Notes: a model not told the origin generated them from the letters alone. Positions 1 to 7,982 are shown, counted from the first letter of the stretch. The stretch is 64,000 bases of DNA from CAWCDJ01 sp963794265 (GCA_963794265.1 CAWCDJ010000003.1:930001-994000); one strand, 5' to 3'. Numbers and translations are program-made.

Positions 1-2003
1 GCGTCAAAAAGCCGGAAGCCGCTGGCCACCACCACGGCGCCCACGTCGAGTTCCATCTCCTGATCGCGCATGTTGAGATCGATAGCGCCGCCCGGACAGG
101 CGCTCACGCAGGCATGGCACTCGGAACAGACGCCGCAATCGAGACAGCGCGCGGCCTCTCGCCGGGCCTCCTCTTCCGCAAAGCCCTGCTCGACTTCGAG
201 AACGCCACTGGTACACTCCGAGGGAGGAAGCTCCCGCAGGACCGACCGCTCCCGCCGCGTGGCTCCCCGTTCGCGCTCGATCACTTCAGCCTGATTCATT
301 ACGGGCAAGCGGTCGTTGAATACCAGATCGTCCAAGCCGTTTCCGTGAAGATAATGGTCGATAGAGAAAGCCGCGCGGTGGCCCTGACCGATCGCCTGGA
401 CGATCAGGGAAGGTCCGGTCACGGCATCGCCCCCGGCGAAAACCCCGCGCAGGGAGGTCTCGAGAGTCTTCTCGTTCACGCGAAGGGTGCCGTTCCGGTG
501 GCAGGCAAGTTCCCCGGCAAACGGAGCAGTGCTCGGCATCAGGCCGATGGAAACGATTACGAGGTCGGCCGGAACAGAACTCTCGGACCCAGCGACCGGT
601 ACGGGCCGCCGCCGTCCGCTGGCATCCGGCTCACCGAGGCGCATCGCCTGCGCTTCAATGGCCTTCAGCCGGCCGTTCTCGCCGAGGAATCGCACCGGCG
701 TGCTCAACTCCTGAAGCTGAATTCCTTCGTCGAGCGCCGCGCGGACCTCCCAATCGTGGGCGGGCATTTCCTGGCGGGTGCGCCGGTACATGATGGTAAC
801 CTTGGAGGCGCCCAACCGCAGAGCGAGACGAGCGGGATCGATCGCAGAGTTGCCCCCGCCGACGACAATGACGGATTTTCCGTGGAGATCGGCGAGCCGG
901 CCGGTATTGGCCGCGACCAGAAAATCCATGCAGCTCATCACGCCGCCGAGATCCTCGCCGGGCGCACCGAGCTTTTGGCTCTCCCTTGTGCCAACCGAGA
1001 CGAAGACGGCGTTGAAGCCGCGATCCAACAGGCTGCCCGCGGAAGCCACCGGCCGGCTCACCAGGATGGTGACGCCCAAGGCGGTCACGTTCTTGATATC
1101 ACGGTCCAGCACCTCACGCGGCAAACGGTAGGCCGGGATACCGTAGCGCAGCATGCCGCCGGCTTCGGGGGCCGCCTCGAAGATCACCACGTCGTGCCCT
1201 TCTTTGGCCAGGAAGTAAGCCGCGGAGAGGCCCGCCGGTCCGGAGCCCACAACCGCCACCTTTTTGCCGGAGCGCCGCTCGGGCGGACCGTACTCCGGGT
1301 CCGGGTGGGCGGCGTAATAGCGGTCTGCCAGGAAGCGTTTGATGCCGCGAATGGAAAGCGGCCCTTCCAGGCCGCCTCGCGTGCAGGCACCTTCGCAAGG
1401 CGCGTAGCAGGCACGGCTCAGGCTTCCCACGAGCGGCGCGTCTTCCATGTGCAGCGCGAAAGCCTCTTCGAAACGCCCGGCTCGGACCAGGGCGATGTAC
1501 CCATGCGCCTTCACCCCTGCCGGACATTCGAAGCTGCAGGGCGACGTGCCCGCGCGCTCGATGAGGGCCTTTTTGGGAACGGCCTGGGGGAAGGGGATGT
1601 GCGCGGCGCGCCTTAGGACGAGGTTCGCATTGAATTCGTCCGGCGAGGCTACGGTACAGGCCAGTTCGCATTCACCGCAGCCGGTGCAGGCCGAGGGGTT
1701 GACGTAAGTGGAGCGTTTCCGGAGGCTGACCTGAAAGCGTCCATCCTCCCGCCGGACGATGTTTTCCACCCCGCTGTGAACCATGGCGGTGACATTCGGG
1801 TGGTGAGACGTGGCCGCCATTTTGGGAGTCGATATGCAGCTTGCGCAGTCCAGCGTCGGGAAGACTTTGCTCAGGAGGATCATCTTCCCGCCGATGCTGG
1901 CCTCCTTTTCGATCAGCAGGACCTTGAACCCCATATCGCCCAGGCTCAAGGCCGACTCCATTCCGGCGATGCCACCGCCTACCACGAGAGCGTCGTAGCT
2001 CAT
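1..2003 (-). CDS. HdrA-like iron-sulfur flavoprotein with inserted GltD-type module (partial, 3' end outside window)
   Basis: Open from its ATG at 2003 to the left edge, about 667 residues with no stop, so the C-terminus is missing. It starts with an HdrA-type FAD site (GGGIAG, residues 9-14) and the HdrA signature FPTLDCASC (47-55) followed by STPKM. A four-cysteine 4Fe-4S site follows (C106, C109, C112, C116). From about residue 155 it changes to a glutamate synthase small subunit (GltD) pattern: C156/C160 and further cysteines, then a second dinucleotide fold with VVGSGPAGLSAA. Near residue 620 another ferredoxin motif (LDCGVCSECHACVSACPGG) leads back into an HdrA-like segment. HdrA proteins bifurcate or confurcate electrons via FAD; GltD modules bring NAD(P)H. 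Inference: a cytoplasmic NAD(P)H-linked HdrA, coupled to the upstream MvhD-like subunit, whose stop overlaps this start (ATGA). Confidence 0.85.
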   Translation of the reverse strand, partial: MSYDALVVGGGIAGMESALSLGDMGFKVLLIEKEASIGGKMILLSKVFPTLDCASCISTPKMAATSHHPNVTAMVHSGVENIVRREDGRFQVSLRKRSTYVNPSACTGCGECELACTVASPDEFNANLVLRRAAHIPFPQAVPKKALIERAGTSPCSFECPAGVKAHGYIALVRAGRFEEAFALHMEDAPLVGSLSRACYAPCEGACTRGGLEGPLSIRGIKRFLADRYYAAHPDPEYGPPERRSGKKVAVVGSGPAGLSAAYFLAKEGHDVVIFEAAPEAGGMLRYGIPAYRLPREVLDRDIKNVTALGVTILVSRPVASAGSLLDRGFNAVFVSVGTRESQKLGAPGEDLGGVMSCMDFLVAANTGRLADLHGKSVIVVGGGNSAIDPARLALRLGASKVTIMYRRTRQEMPAHDWEVRAALDEGIQLQELSTPVRFLGENGRLKAIEAQAMRLGEPDASGRRRPVPVAGSESSVPADLVIVSIGLMPSTAPFAGELACHRNGTLRVNEKTLETSLRGVFAGGDAVTGPSLIVQAIGQGHRAAFSIDHYLHGNGLDDLVFNDRLPVMNQAEVIERERGATRRERSVLRELPPSECTSGVLEVEQGFAEEEARREAARCLDCGVCSECHACVSACPGGAIDLNMRDQEMELDVGAVVVASGFRLFD

Positions 2004-2440
2004 GGCTCTACCTCTTGATGCTTTTCCTTTTCCGCTGCGAGCCGCTTCAGATCCGCACCGAGTTTCTCCATATGGGAAACGAAAGACTCGGCGCAAACCG
2101 AGCAGATGGCCGCCATTTTGAGGCGTCTCGGGTCATGCCCTCGTTCCTTCAGGAGTTTTTGGGCCTCGGCCACGACCTTTCCCGTGCGAGCGGTGCAGTC
2201 GGGAACATAGGCGCAATCGCTGCCGTCCGCCGCGATAAAAACTCCGTCGAAGCCGGCCTCTACCGCGTGCAGGACCCAACCCGGCCGGATGCCGCTCGAG
2301 CAGGGGACCGGGACGGTAACGACTCCCGGCGAGTAGTGCATATGGGCGCTGCCCGCGAGATCAATGCCCGGATCGCTGATGGCATTCGTGGAAAAGACCA
2401 GGATGCGGGGCCCCGGGTCGTCGCTGTGAAGCGCAGCCAT
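2000..2440 (-). CDS. MvhD/HdrA-associated hydrogenase iron-sulfur subunit-like protein, cysteine variant
   Basis: 146 residues resembling MvhD, the small 2Fe-2S subunit that passes electrons to HdrA. The family fold is recognisable in GIDLAG, the PCSSG segment, the GFDGVFIAADGSDC block and an ICSVCAE segment. It is a variant: where MvhD has a CNWC-type pair near the N-terminus, this protein has STNAIS, and the usual GCH is replaced by ADG. The cysteines present are C47, C76, C82, C113 and C116. Its stop overlaps the start of the HdrA-like gene, and it lies 13 bp after the TusA-family gene, so the three are probably one operon. Assignment to the family is fairly firm; whether it still holds a 2Fe-2S cluster is open. 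Confidence 0.75.
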   Translation of the reverse strand: MAALHSDDPGPRILVFSTNAISDPGIDLAGSAHMHYSPGVVTVPVPCSSGIRPGWVLHAVEAGFDGVFIAADGSDCAYVPDCTARTGKVVAEAQKLLKERGHDPRRLKMAAICSVCAESFVSHMEKLGADLKRLAAEKEKHQEVEP

Positions 2441-2453
2441 AAGGGTATCCCCG

Positions 2454-2708
2454 CTACTTGATTCTCTTCAGATAGAGCCGCCAGTACCCCGCATCCTCGA
2501 TGTTGCCGAGGTACTCGTGGCCCACTTTCTTGCACCACATGGGGATGTCGCGATTCGTGCCTTCGTCGGAGGAAAGCACCTCCATGGTCCCGCCCCGCGG
2601 GACTTTGGCGATACCGCGCTTGGCCTCGAGCAGCGGGCCGGGACAGGCGGTTCCGCGCGCGTCGATGGTCTGGTCGGGGGTCAGCTTCTTGAGTTCTTCG
2701 GATGTCAT
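2454..2708 (-). CDS. tusA: TusA-family sulfur carrier protein
   Basis: 84 residues, the usual size for TusA/SirA/YeeD proteins. The catalytic motif is visible as RGTACPGPLLEAK, with C22 the persulfide-forming cysteine in the family. The rest follows the family's short alpha/beta sandwich. TusA proteins carry sulfane sulfur between sulfurtransferases, to tRNA thiolation, or to Hdr-like and Dsr sulfur-oxidation complexes. Here the gene sits between an ArsR-type regulator and MvhD/HdrA-like genes, which favours a role in feeding or accepting sulfur in a redox pathway over tRNA thiolation. The family is certain; the partner is inferred from context. Confidence 0.9.
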   Translation of the reverse strand: MTSEELKKLTPDQTIDARGTACPGPLLEAKRGIAKVPRGGTMEVLSSDEGTNRDIPMWCKKVGHEYLGNIEDAGYWRLYLKRIK

Positions 2709-2730
2709 GGAAAATCTCTCCTTGTTTTCG

Positions 2731-3129
2731 TCACGTGTTGGAACGTTTCGCGGGGGCGCCCCTCACCAATGCGCTGCGCTGCTGGATACCGCCCAGCAGA
2801 ATGGCGTGGGTGAGTTCACAGACCTGCAACAGGCGGGGATCTCTCAGCTTGTAATGAACGGATCGCCCATCCTTGCGGGTGCGCACGATGTCGTGGTCGC
2901 GAAGAATCCGCAAGTGCTGGCTGATGTTGGCCAGCGACGCGCCCGTGCCCCTGACCAGTTCGCCGACGGTCAGTTCTCCGGCGCGCAGCCGGGAAATCAG
3001 CATGAGGCGGGTCGGGTTGGCGATGACCTTGCAGAACTCCGCGTGCAGGGCGAAGATCTCGGCATTCTCTGCCGCGCCCGCCGGCCGGGTCCCTTTCCGC
3101 GACGCTTGATCTACCGCTTGCTTATTCAT
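2731..3129 (-). CDS. ArsR-family winged-helix transcriptional regulator
   Basis: 132 residues from ATG 3129. The ArsR fold is clear: ANPTRLMLISRL, the recognition helix region SLANISQHLRILRDHDIV, then the wing RTRKDGRSVHYKL. An upstream in-frame ATG at 3156 is rejected because a good promoter (-35 at 3186-3191, -10 at 3162-3167) would place transcription start near 3155. Cysteines lie at two places, FCKVIANP and LLQVCEL. Such a pair is used for persulfide sensing in SqrR/BigR-type ArsR proteins, but the spacing here was not compared. It heads the TusA-MvhD-HdrA gene row, 22 bp before tusA, and is the likely autoregulator and regulator of that row. The inducing signal is not shown by the sequence; sulfane sulfur, thiols or metal are all possible. 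Confidence 0.9.
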   Translation of the reverse strand: MNKQAVDQASRKGTRPAGAAENAEIFALHAEFCKVIANPTRLMLISRLRAGELTVGELVRGTGASLANISQHLRILRDHDIVRTRKDGRSVHYKLRDPRLLQVCELTHAILLGGIQQRSALVRGAPAKRSNT

Positions 3130-3134
3130 ATATC

Positions 3135-3148
3135 TGCGAATGCTCGCA
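3135..3148. promoter_or_regulatory. Candidate ArsR operator (inverted repeat)
   Basis: Perfect inverted repeat TGCGA-ATGC-TCGCA lying between the predicted transcription start (about 3155) and the ATG at 3129 of the ArsR-type gene. Position immediately downstream of the promoter fits autorepression. Short length makes chance occurrence possible. Confidence 0.4.
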
Positions 3149-3161
3149 ACTATCAATTACG

Positions 3162-3191
3162 AGTATAAGATCTTTTAAGCTTTTATGTCAA
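3162..3191 (-). promoter_or_regulatory. Sigma-70 promoter of the arsR-tusA-mvhD-hdrA row
   Basis: Minus-strand TTGACA (plus 3186-3191) and TATACT (plus 3162-3167) with an 18-bp spacer: perfect -35 and 5/6 -10. Predicted start near 3155, which fixes the ArsR start codon at 3129 and makes the one at 3156 unlikely. Confidence 0.7.
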
Positions 3192-3272
3192 ATTGCAGGG
3201 GATGCCACCTAGGTGTAAGGCTCACCTACACGCTTCGAGCACCCAGGCGCGCGACGCGGATTCGCCAGGGAT

Positions 3273-3731
3273 TCAACGCCGATCGGGAACGGCAAGCGTC
3301 ATGGATTCAACCAGTTCGACTGCGTCGCGAACGAACTTCGAGCACCGCGAGTGGAAAAGCCCTTCCCGCCTCGCCCGGGCCAATCCCTCAGGCATGCTGA
3401 TGTCGCAGCCGATCAGCTCCCGGCAGACCGTGGAACCGTTGCGCTCCTCGAATGCACGCATGAAGCTCCGGCACGCTTCGCAGGTTTTCTCCTTCCCGGC
3501 ACGGTTCTCTTCGGGGCTGACGTCGCTCTGAGCGAGGCCAATCGCCAGGACGGCTCCGGTCACGCACCCGCAAGTCCCGGCGGATTGCGCGATCCCACCG
3601 CTTAGCCCCGCGGAGATCCTCAATGACACTTCAGGGCTGATATTCCAACGCCCGGCGAGAGACGAAAACACCGATTGCGAACAGGAATACCCGCCCTGGT
3701 GACGCTTTTCCGCTATTTCTACCAGGTTCAT
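3273..3731 (-). CDS. C_GCAxxG_C_C family redox protein
   Basis: 152 residues. N-terminal part has YSCSQSVF, then GGIAQSAGTCGCVTGAVLAIG, the family's C-GCAxxG block, then KTCEACRSFMRAFEERNGS and CRELIGCD, and a late FHSRCSKFV. These conserved cysteines define C_GCAxxG_C_C proteins, thought to be redox-active or metal-binding and often found near anaerobic or sulfur metabolism genes. Start at 3731 is chosen over an ATG at 3752 because GGAGG lies about seven bases before it. It is upstream of, and separate from, the ArsR promoter (140 bp away), on the same strand. Function is not known beyond redox activity; a link to the Hdr/TusA row is suggested by proximity. Confidence 0.8.
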   Translation of the reverse strand: MNLVEIAEKRHQGGYSCSQSVFSSLAGRWNISPEVSLRISAGLSGGIAQSAGTCGCVTGAVLAIGLAQSDVSPEENRAGKEKTCEACRSFMRAFEERNGSTVCRELIGCDISMPEGLARARREGLFHSRCSKFVRDAVELVESMTLAVPDRR

Positions 3732-3968
3732 CTTGACCCTCCACTCGCGCATGTGCTCACGGATCTACACTTACTTCAGTTCGCCTCCGGCCCGCAAGGC
3801 CCTCCGGCCGAGCGTCGGGCGGTGGCGTGAAAGAGGGCCAGGCGCAGCCGGCGGAAGTCAGGCGGAAGAAGGCATGCCGGTGTCAGGTACGGCGGACATG
3901 TGATGTTCAACGGGGGCGTCAGCCGACGGCGAGTCCTGACGAAGCGGCGACTTTGCGGTGCTGACACG

Positions 3969-4691
3969 CTAAGTCGATCTGCCGGATACCTCCTTGCGCG
4001 CGCGACCAATTGGGCTGCTCAAGCCATCGCTGGATCCCCCACCTTCGACGTCACGCAACTCGATGGACTGGGCGAAGTGGACCAGATTTCCGTCCGGGTC
4101 CCGAACTACAAAATCCTCAGCTCCCCAGGGCTGCTTTTTCAGCCGCTGAGCCATGGGTGCACCTACGCTCAGGTACTCCCAGTACAACGCCTTCACGTTT
4201 TCGACGGGAATGCTCGCGGACAGCAAATCGCCCTCCGCCTCTCGATTGAGAACAGGCGCGTGAACGTACCGCAGGTTGAGACAAGCACTGTCCCTTTGAA
4301 CGAGCGCATAAAATAGAGGTTTCCCATACTTGAACCCGACCGTGAAGCCGAGCTTCGCAACGAAGAAGCGACAAGATGCTTCGACGTCGGACACAAACAG
4401 CTGAGGGTGCGCCCCCAGTAATTGGGGCTCATTTCCAGGCGGGCGTTCGTCTGGCCGCAACAAGCCAAGATCTGCGGCCCGGAGAACCTGCCAACTCTCG
4501 AATCCAAGTTCGCGTGCGATCAGTTCGTGCGCGTCGCTGAGAGCGAAGCGTGCAGAAAGAATCGCGGCATCATCAACGTCGCGGAAGCGAGGCAAACCAG
4601 CTCTGATGCGCTGGGCGACCGGATAGTATCCTTCGCGATGCCAACGGACGATCTGTTTAGCCTGTTTTTTGAGATTATCCAGGTGAAGCAT
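3969..4691 (-). CDS. VOC-superfamily (glyoxalase/bleomycin-resistance fold) protein with N-terminal helical extension
   Basis: 240 residues from ATG 4691, chosen because GGAGG stands six bases upstream; the frame remains open to 4775. Residues 1-95 are a helical segment (MLHLDNLKKQAKQIVRWHRE, then LSDAHELIARELGFESWQ) seen in acidobacterial and proteobacterial proteins ahead of a VOC domain. The VOC part begins at PQLFVSDVEASCRFFVAKLG and ends with DFVVRDPDGNLVHFAQS, the typical last strand with a metal-ligand-like region. VOC proteins include lyases, dioxygenases and antibiotic-binding proteins. No substrate can be named. It stands alone; 3732-3968 upstream of its 3' end contains no recognisable gene. 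Confidence 0.75.
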   Translation of the reverse strand: MLHLDNLKKQAKQIVRWHREGYYPVAQRIRAGLPRFRDVDDAAILSARFALSDAHELIARELGFESWQVLRAADLGLLRPDERPPGNEPQLLGAHPQLFVSDVEASCRFFVAKLGFTVGFKYGKPLFYALVQRDSACLNLRYVHAPVLNREAEGDLLSASIPVENVKALYWEYLSVGAPMAQRLKKQPWGAEDFVVRDPDGNLVHFAQSIELRDVEGGGSSDGLSSPIGRARKEVSGRST

Positions 4692-4916
4692 GGGCGTCCT
4701 CCAGAATTCTCGGAAGGCATTGCCCTTTCGGCATTCTGTTGATGCCGCCGCGCCCTTACGCGTACCGTCCATCATACAATCCCCGCGAGCAGCCTGTCAG
4801 TGCGCGGATCGTCAATCCGGAAGTAATCCAATCGCGAACCCAAGGATACGGAGCCGACCCACGAGCCGGGGATCGGCCAGGGTCTGACTCGCTTCGTCGC
4901 TTCTGTTCGCGATCGT

Positions 4917-5405
4917 CTATCTGGAAGTACAGCAGCATTGTCTGCGAGCGGCGCTCCCTTTGCGGGCAGCACTCGCCCGGCGAGCCGCGCTCCCCGTGCC
5001 GCGGCGTGCCGAGTGCGACTGGAGAGCGGCTCCCGGTTGCCTGGGCGGGAGATTGAACGCCACGTTTTGTTCCCTGTTCAATCGCTCGCTGAGCGCCACA
5101 TCCACGCTTTCCACGGGCGCCGTCTTCCGCTGATGGTCGGCAGCGACATAGTACAAAGTGTCGCCGCTCACCCAATATTGCTCCGCCTGGCGGACCGTCC
5201 CGTCCTTGAACGCGATGAGATAGGTGATCTGACGAGCCGGCGAGGATCCGGCTTGCCACTCAGCAGGCACCATGACCGTCACGCGAGGTGGCGGAGGCTG
5301 CACCTGTGGTGGATAGATTACGACCACATTGCTACCGCCGGACACTGTGGGCAGCGCGCCGCCCGCCAGCATACAGCAGGCAAGACTACGCACGAGCAGT
5401 TTCAT
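4917..5405 (-). CDS. Small exported protein with YLIAFKD-type C-terminal domain (paralogue A)
   Basis: 162 residues from ATG 5405, supported by GGGAGGAG nine bases upstream and by the signal peptide MKLLVRSLACCMLAGGALP. A longer frame up to 5924 is open but overlaps the DUF202 gene and has no such support. After a proline-rich stretch (YPPQVQPPPP) comes the domain ITYLIAFKDGTVRQAEQYWV-GDTLYYV, ending in ALSERLNREQNVAFNLPPR. The same domain ends the protein at 43152-44000, so this is a within-genome family. The last 40 residues are Arg/Ala/Ser-rich. Probably periplasmic or surface-attached; function unknown. Confidence 0.7.
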   Translation of the reverse strand: MKLLVRSLACCMLAGGALPTVSGGSNVVVIYPPQVQPPPPRVTVMVPAEWQAGSSPARQITYLIAFKDGTVRQAEQYWVSGDTLYYVAADHQRKTAPVESVDVALSERLNREQNVAFNLPPRQPGAALQSHSARRGTGSAARRASAARKGSAARRQCCCTSR

Positions 5406-5624
5406 AAAGCACTCCTCCCTCGATGCCCGCTGCCTGATTACAGGGGCCCTCGTATGTGAGGATGATCCCCAGTGGACAGGCGGGTCAGAACAGGAGGTGT
5501 AATCACCTACCCGGTTCATAGGCGCCGCACCGCGGTTCTGCGGCACGAACCTGTTTACCCAGTAGTAATCGAACACACATTCCCGGCGGACCGTTTGCAA
5601 TGCCGCCGGCATCCCGAGGTAGGT

Positions 5625-6098
5625 ATGGATATGGCAGATCGACCGGCCAGCGGACCGAGTGATTACCTGGCGGCGGAACGGACGTTTCTGGCCTGGATTC
5701 GAACCGGCCTGGCGCTCATGGGATTCGGTTTCGTGGTGGCCCGCTTCGGCCTGTTCCTCGAGGCGTTGCAGGGTGGGGCCCGGACTTACCAGGCGCGGCC
5801 TTATGGCCCTTCCTTCTGGTTCGGGACCGGCCTGATCGTGCTCGGCGTCGCGGTCAACGTCTTCTGTGCGCGGAGCCACGTTCGCCTGGTTCACGATTTG
5901 AACCGGGGCGGCCCCGCGGTTCATCGCCCTTCCAGGCTGGCAGTGGCCGTGGCGGTCATCTTAGCCGTGCTTGGCCTGGCGATGGCCGTCTATCTCATTT
6001 CCGTGCAGGATCCCGGTTCACATCCGGGGACAAACAAGGAGGAATCCATAGCACCGAGCCATCACTTGGTGGACGAGACGGTGGCAAACCTCGGATAG
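5625..6098 (+). CDS. DUF202 (YidH-like) small membrane protein, abnormal C-terminus
   Basis: 157 residues from ATG 5625, preceded by GAGGTAGG. The DUF202 core is AAERTFLAWIRTGLALMGFG (18-37), followed by hydrophobic helices around FGTGLIVLGVAVNVFCA and VAVAVILAVLGLAMAVYLI: three membrane segments, as in the family. Function of DUF202 proteins is unknown. The normal end should lie just after the third helix; instead the frame continues over a ribosome binding site (AAGGAGG, 6036-6042) into a decayed DUF302 gene and stops at TAG 6096-6098. The last 20 or so residues are therefore probably read-through of a former downstream gene, not native sequence. Confidence 0.75.
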   Translation: MDMADRPASGPSDYLAAERTFLAWIRTGLALMGFGFVVARFGLFLEALQGGARTYQARPYGPSFWFGTGLIVLGVAVNVFCARSHVRLVHDLNRGGPAVHRPSRLAVAVAVILAVLGLAMAVYLISVQDPGSHPGTNKEESIAPSHHLVDETVANLG

Positions 6099-6201
6099 GC
6101 GCTGGCGGCAGAGGGGGTCAAGCTATTTGCACTGATCGACCACAGCGGCGAGGCGGAAAGAGCCGGGCTGCAAATGCCCAACATCAAGCTCCTGATTTTC
6201 G
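6036..6201 (+). pseudogene. Decayed DUF302 gene
   Basis: A strong ribosome binding site (AAGGAGG, 6036-6042) is followed by ATA at 6048-6050, where an ATG would be expected. Reading on gives HHLVDETVANLG, an in-frame TAG at 6096, then ALAAEGVKLFALIDHSGEAE and AGLQMPNIKLLIF. This is the DUF302 pattern (VDETVARL, then FARIDH, then LLIFGNP). Homology stops at 6201, exactly where an intergenic repeat begins, and the GNP-x-G-T half of the domain is missing. Start codon loss, an internal stop and 3' truncation all point to a pseudogene. DUF302 proteins commonly neighbour redox or membrane genes; no function is retained here. Confidence 0.75.
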
Positions 6202-6232
6202 TAGCCCGCTCCCTTACGGTCGCGGCTCTGTG
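6202..6232. repeat. GCTCCCTYACGG-family intergenic repeat, copy A (half element)
   Basis: TAGCCCGCTCCCTTACGG at 6202-6219 followed by TCGCGGCTCTGTG. Matches the arm of the full element at 48883-48993 and the end of the hairpin at 55942-55979. It begins at the point where the DUF302 remnant loses homology. Confidence 0.75.
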
Positions 6233-6360
6233 GGGAATCGCCCACGGCCAAGTGTGGATTTCGTATAACTCCACCGAGTATGTTCAGGCGAGGCACCGGC
6301 CGCGGAACAGGACGCCCCTGGTGAGAACGGGATAGAATGAATGCCACCGAAGGACATCCG

Positions 6361-7911
6361 ATGCGTTTCATCGCCCTGTTTCCGCTCTTCGCCGCGGCAC
6401 TTCTGGCCCAAGGCGGCGGCTCCGTGCAGTTCCGCGACTGGAATCCGCCGCCCTCCACCGCAAAGGCGGTCACCGGCTGCGGCCAGTTGCTCGGGCTGAC
6501 CGGTTTCGAACTGTCCGTGATCAGCGCGGTCCTGGTTCCTGCCTCGACCGCCGCGCCCGAGCACTGCCACGTGTCCCTGATGGCGCAGCCCGAAATCAAC
6601 ATCGAAGTGAATCTTCCCACCACATGGAACGGCAGGTTCTACATGTTCGGCAATGGCGGCTGGGCGGGTGAATCCTTCGAGGCGCCCGGCCGGGTCGCCA
6701 ACCACGCGCGCGCGCTGCGCGCCGGATTCGCCACCGCCTCCACCGACACGGGCCACTCGGCAGCCCTCGAACCTGGGGCCAGTTTCGCGCGGAGCCGCCA
6801 GAAGCTCCTGGATTTCGGATTCCGTTCGCTGCATGTGACGGCTGAGGCCGCTAAGTTGCTCATCCGCACTTACTATGGCGCGCCTCCTTCCAGATCCTAT
6901 TTCGACGGATGTTCTCAGGGAGGGCGGCAGGCCCTCACCATCGCCCAGCGCTTTCCCAACGACTTCGATGGCATCCTTTCCGGCTCTCCCGCGCTGGATA
7001 ACACGGGCAACATGATCGCCCGGGCGTACTGGATGCAGGGCCAGGAAGCCAATCCGTTCCCGGCCGCCAAACTCGGCCTTCTTGCGGACCGCGTGTACGG
7101 AAAATGCGACTCCAGGGATGGCCTCAAGGACGGAGTGATCGACGCTCCCCTCGATTGCGGCTTCAAAGCAACCGTAGATCTCCCCCGCTGTGCGGATGGG
7201 AAGGACCAGCCGGATTGTTTCACCGCTTCCGAAATCGCCTCGGCCGATCGGATCTACAGGGACGTCTTCCGGCAGGGCAAACGTTTCTTTCCCGGCTGGC
7301 CTCCCGGCGCGGAAGTTGCCGGGCCGAACGGCCGGAGCGGCTGGCTGGGCCAGGAGATCACCGTGCCGGGCCGGGGCAGCGTCTGGGCCACTTACGCCCA
7401 GGGCTTTCTGCAATACATGGCGATGCCGGAAGCCGACCCCGGCGAGGCGATCGCGCATTTCGACATCGACAGAAACATCCCGCATCTCGAATTCCTGCAT
7501 CAGGTCATCGACGCCAACGATCCCGACCTTTCCGCATTTCGTCGCCGCGGCGGCAAACTGATCCTGTATTTCGGCTGGGCCGACCCACAACTCAACCCGC
7601 GCGTGGCGGTCGAGTATTACGAGGAAGTGGAGAAGCGGATGGGCGATGCCACGGGATCGTTTTTCCGCCTCTTCATGGTGCCCGGCATGTTCCACTGCGG
7701 AGGCGGGGTGGGAACCAGCACCTTCGACGCCGACACCCCGCTGCTCCATTGGGTGGAATCCGGCGAGGCTCCGGATTCCATTCCCGCGAGTCGCATCTCG
7801 AATGGGAAGGTGGACCGCACCCGGCCCCTCTGTCCTTACCCCCAGGTAGCGCGTTACCAAGGCAGCGGCAGCATCGACGACGCAGCCAACTTCCGTTGCG
7901 TGGCACCGTAA
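6361..7911 (+). CDS. Tannase/feruloyl esterase family secreted esterase
   Basis: 516 residues from ATG 6361, preceded by GAAGGA and starting with a signal peptide (MRFIALFPLFAAALLAQ). An ATG at 6337 in frame would spoil the signal. The tannase family CS-D-HC arrangement is visible: C184-S185 in DGCSQGG (nucleophile), Asp in FGWADPQLNP, and His-Cys in PGMFHCGGG, where the Cys pair forms a disulfide in the family. Length matches family members (about 500-570). Such enzymes hydrolyse ester bonds of gallate, ferulate or related aromatic esters from plant matter. Substrate is not predictable from sequence alone. It stands alone between the DUF302 remnant and a hypothetical gene, on the same strand as the latter (72-bp gap). 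Confidence 0.9.
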   Translation: MRFIALFPLFAAALLAQGGGSVQFRDWNPPPSTAKAVTGCGQLLGLTGFELSVISAVLVPASTAAPEHCHVSLMAQPEINIEVNLPTTWNGRFYMFGNGGWAGESFEAPGRVANHARALRAGFATASTDTGHSAALEPGASFARSRQKLLDFGFRSLHVTAEAAKLLIRTYYGAPPSRSYFDGCSQGGRQALTIAQRFPNDFDGILSGSPALDNTGNMIARAYWMQGQEANPFPAAKLGLLADRVYGKCDSRDGLKDGVIDAPLDCGFKATVDLPRCADGKDQPDCFTASEIASADRIYRDVFRQGKRFFPGWPPGAEVAGPNGRSGWLGQEITVPGRGSVWATYAQGFLQYMAMPEADPGEAIAHFDIDRNIPHLEFLHQVIDANDPDLSAFRRRGGKLILYFGWADPQLNPRVAVEYYEEVEKRMGDATGSFFRLFMVPGMFHCGGGVGTSTFDADTPLLHWVESGEAPDSIPASRISNGKVDRTRPLCPYPQVARYQGSGSIDDAANFRCVAP

Positions 7912-7982
7912 CGGTTCCGCGCCGCCCGATTGATCCACGTGTCCAATTGTGCTGTAATGGCGCAAACTTATTGAGAACCGTG

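Noticed and set aside
114..1616. A 500-residue plus-strand reading frame
   Set aside because: It is the opposite-strand shadow of the HdrA-GltD gene, which has motifs and a start at 2003.
4917..5924. A 335-residue minus-strand frame
   Set aside because: Only the part from 5405 has a binding site and a signal peptide; the rest overlaps the DUF202 gene on the other strand.
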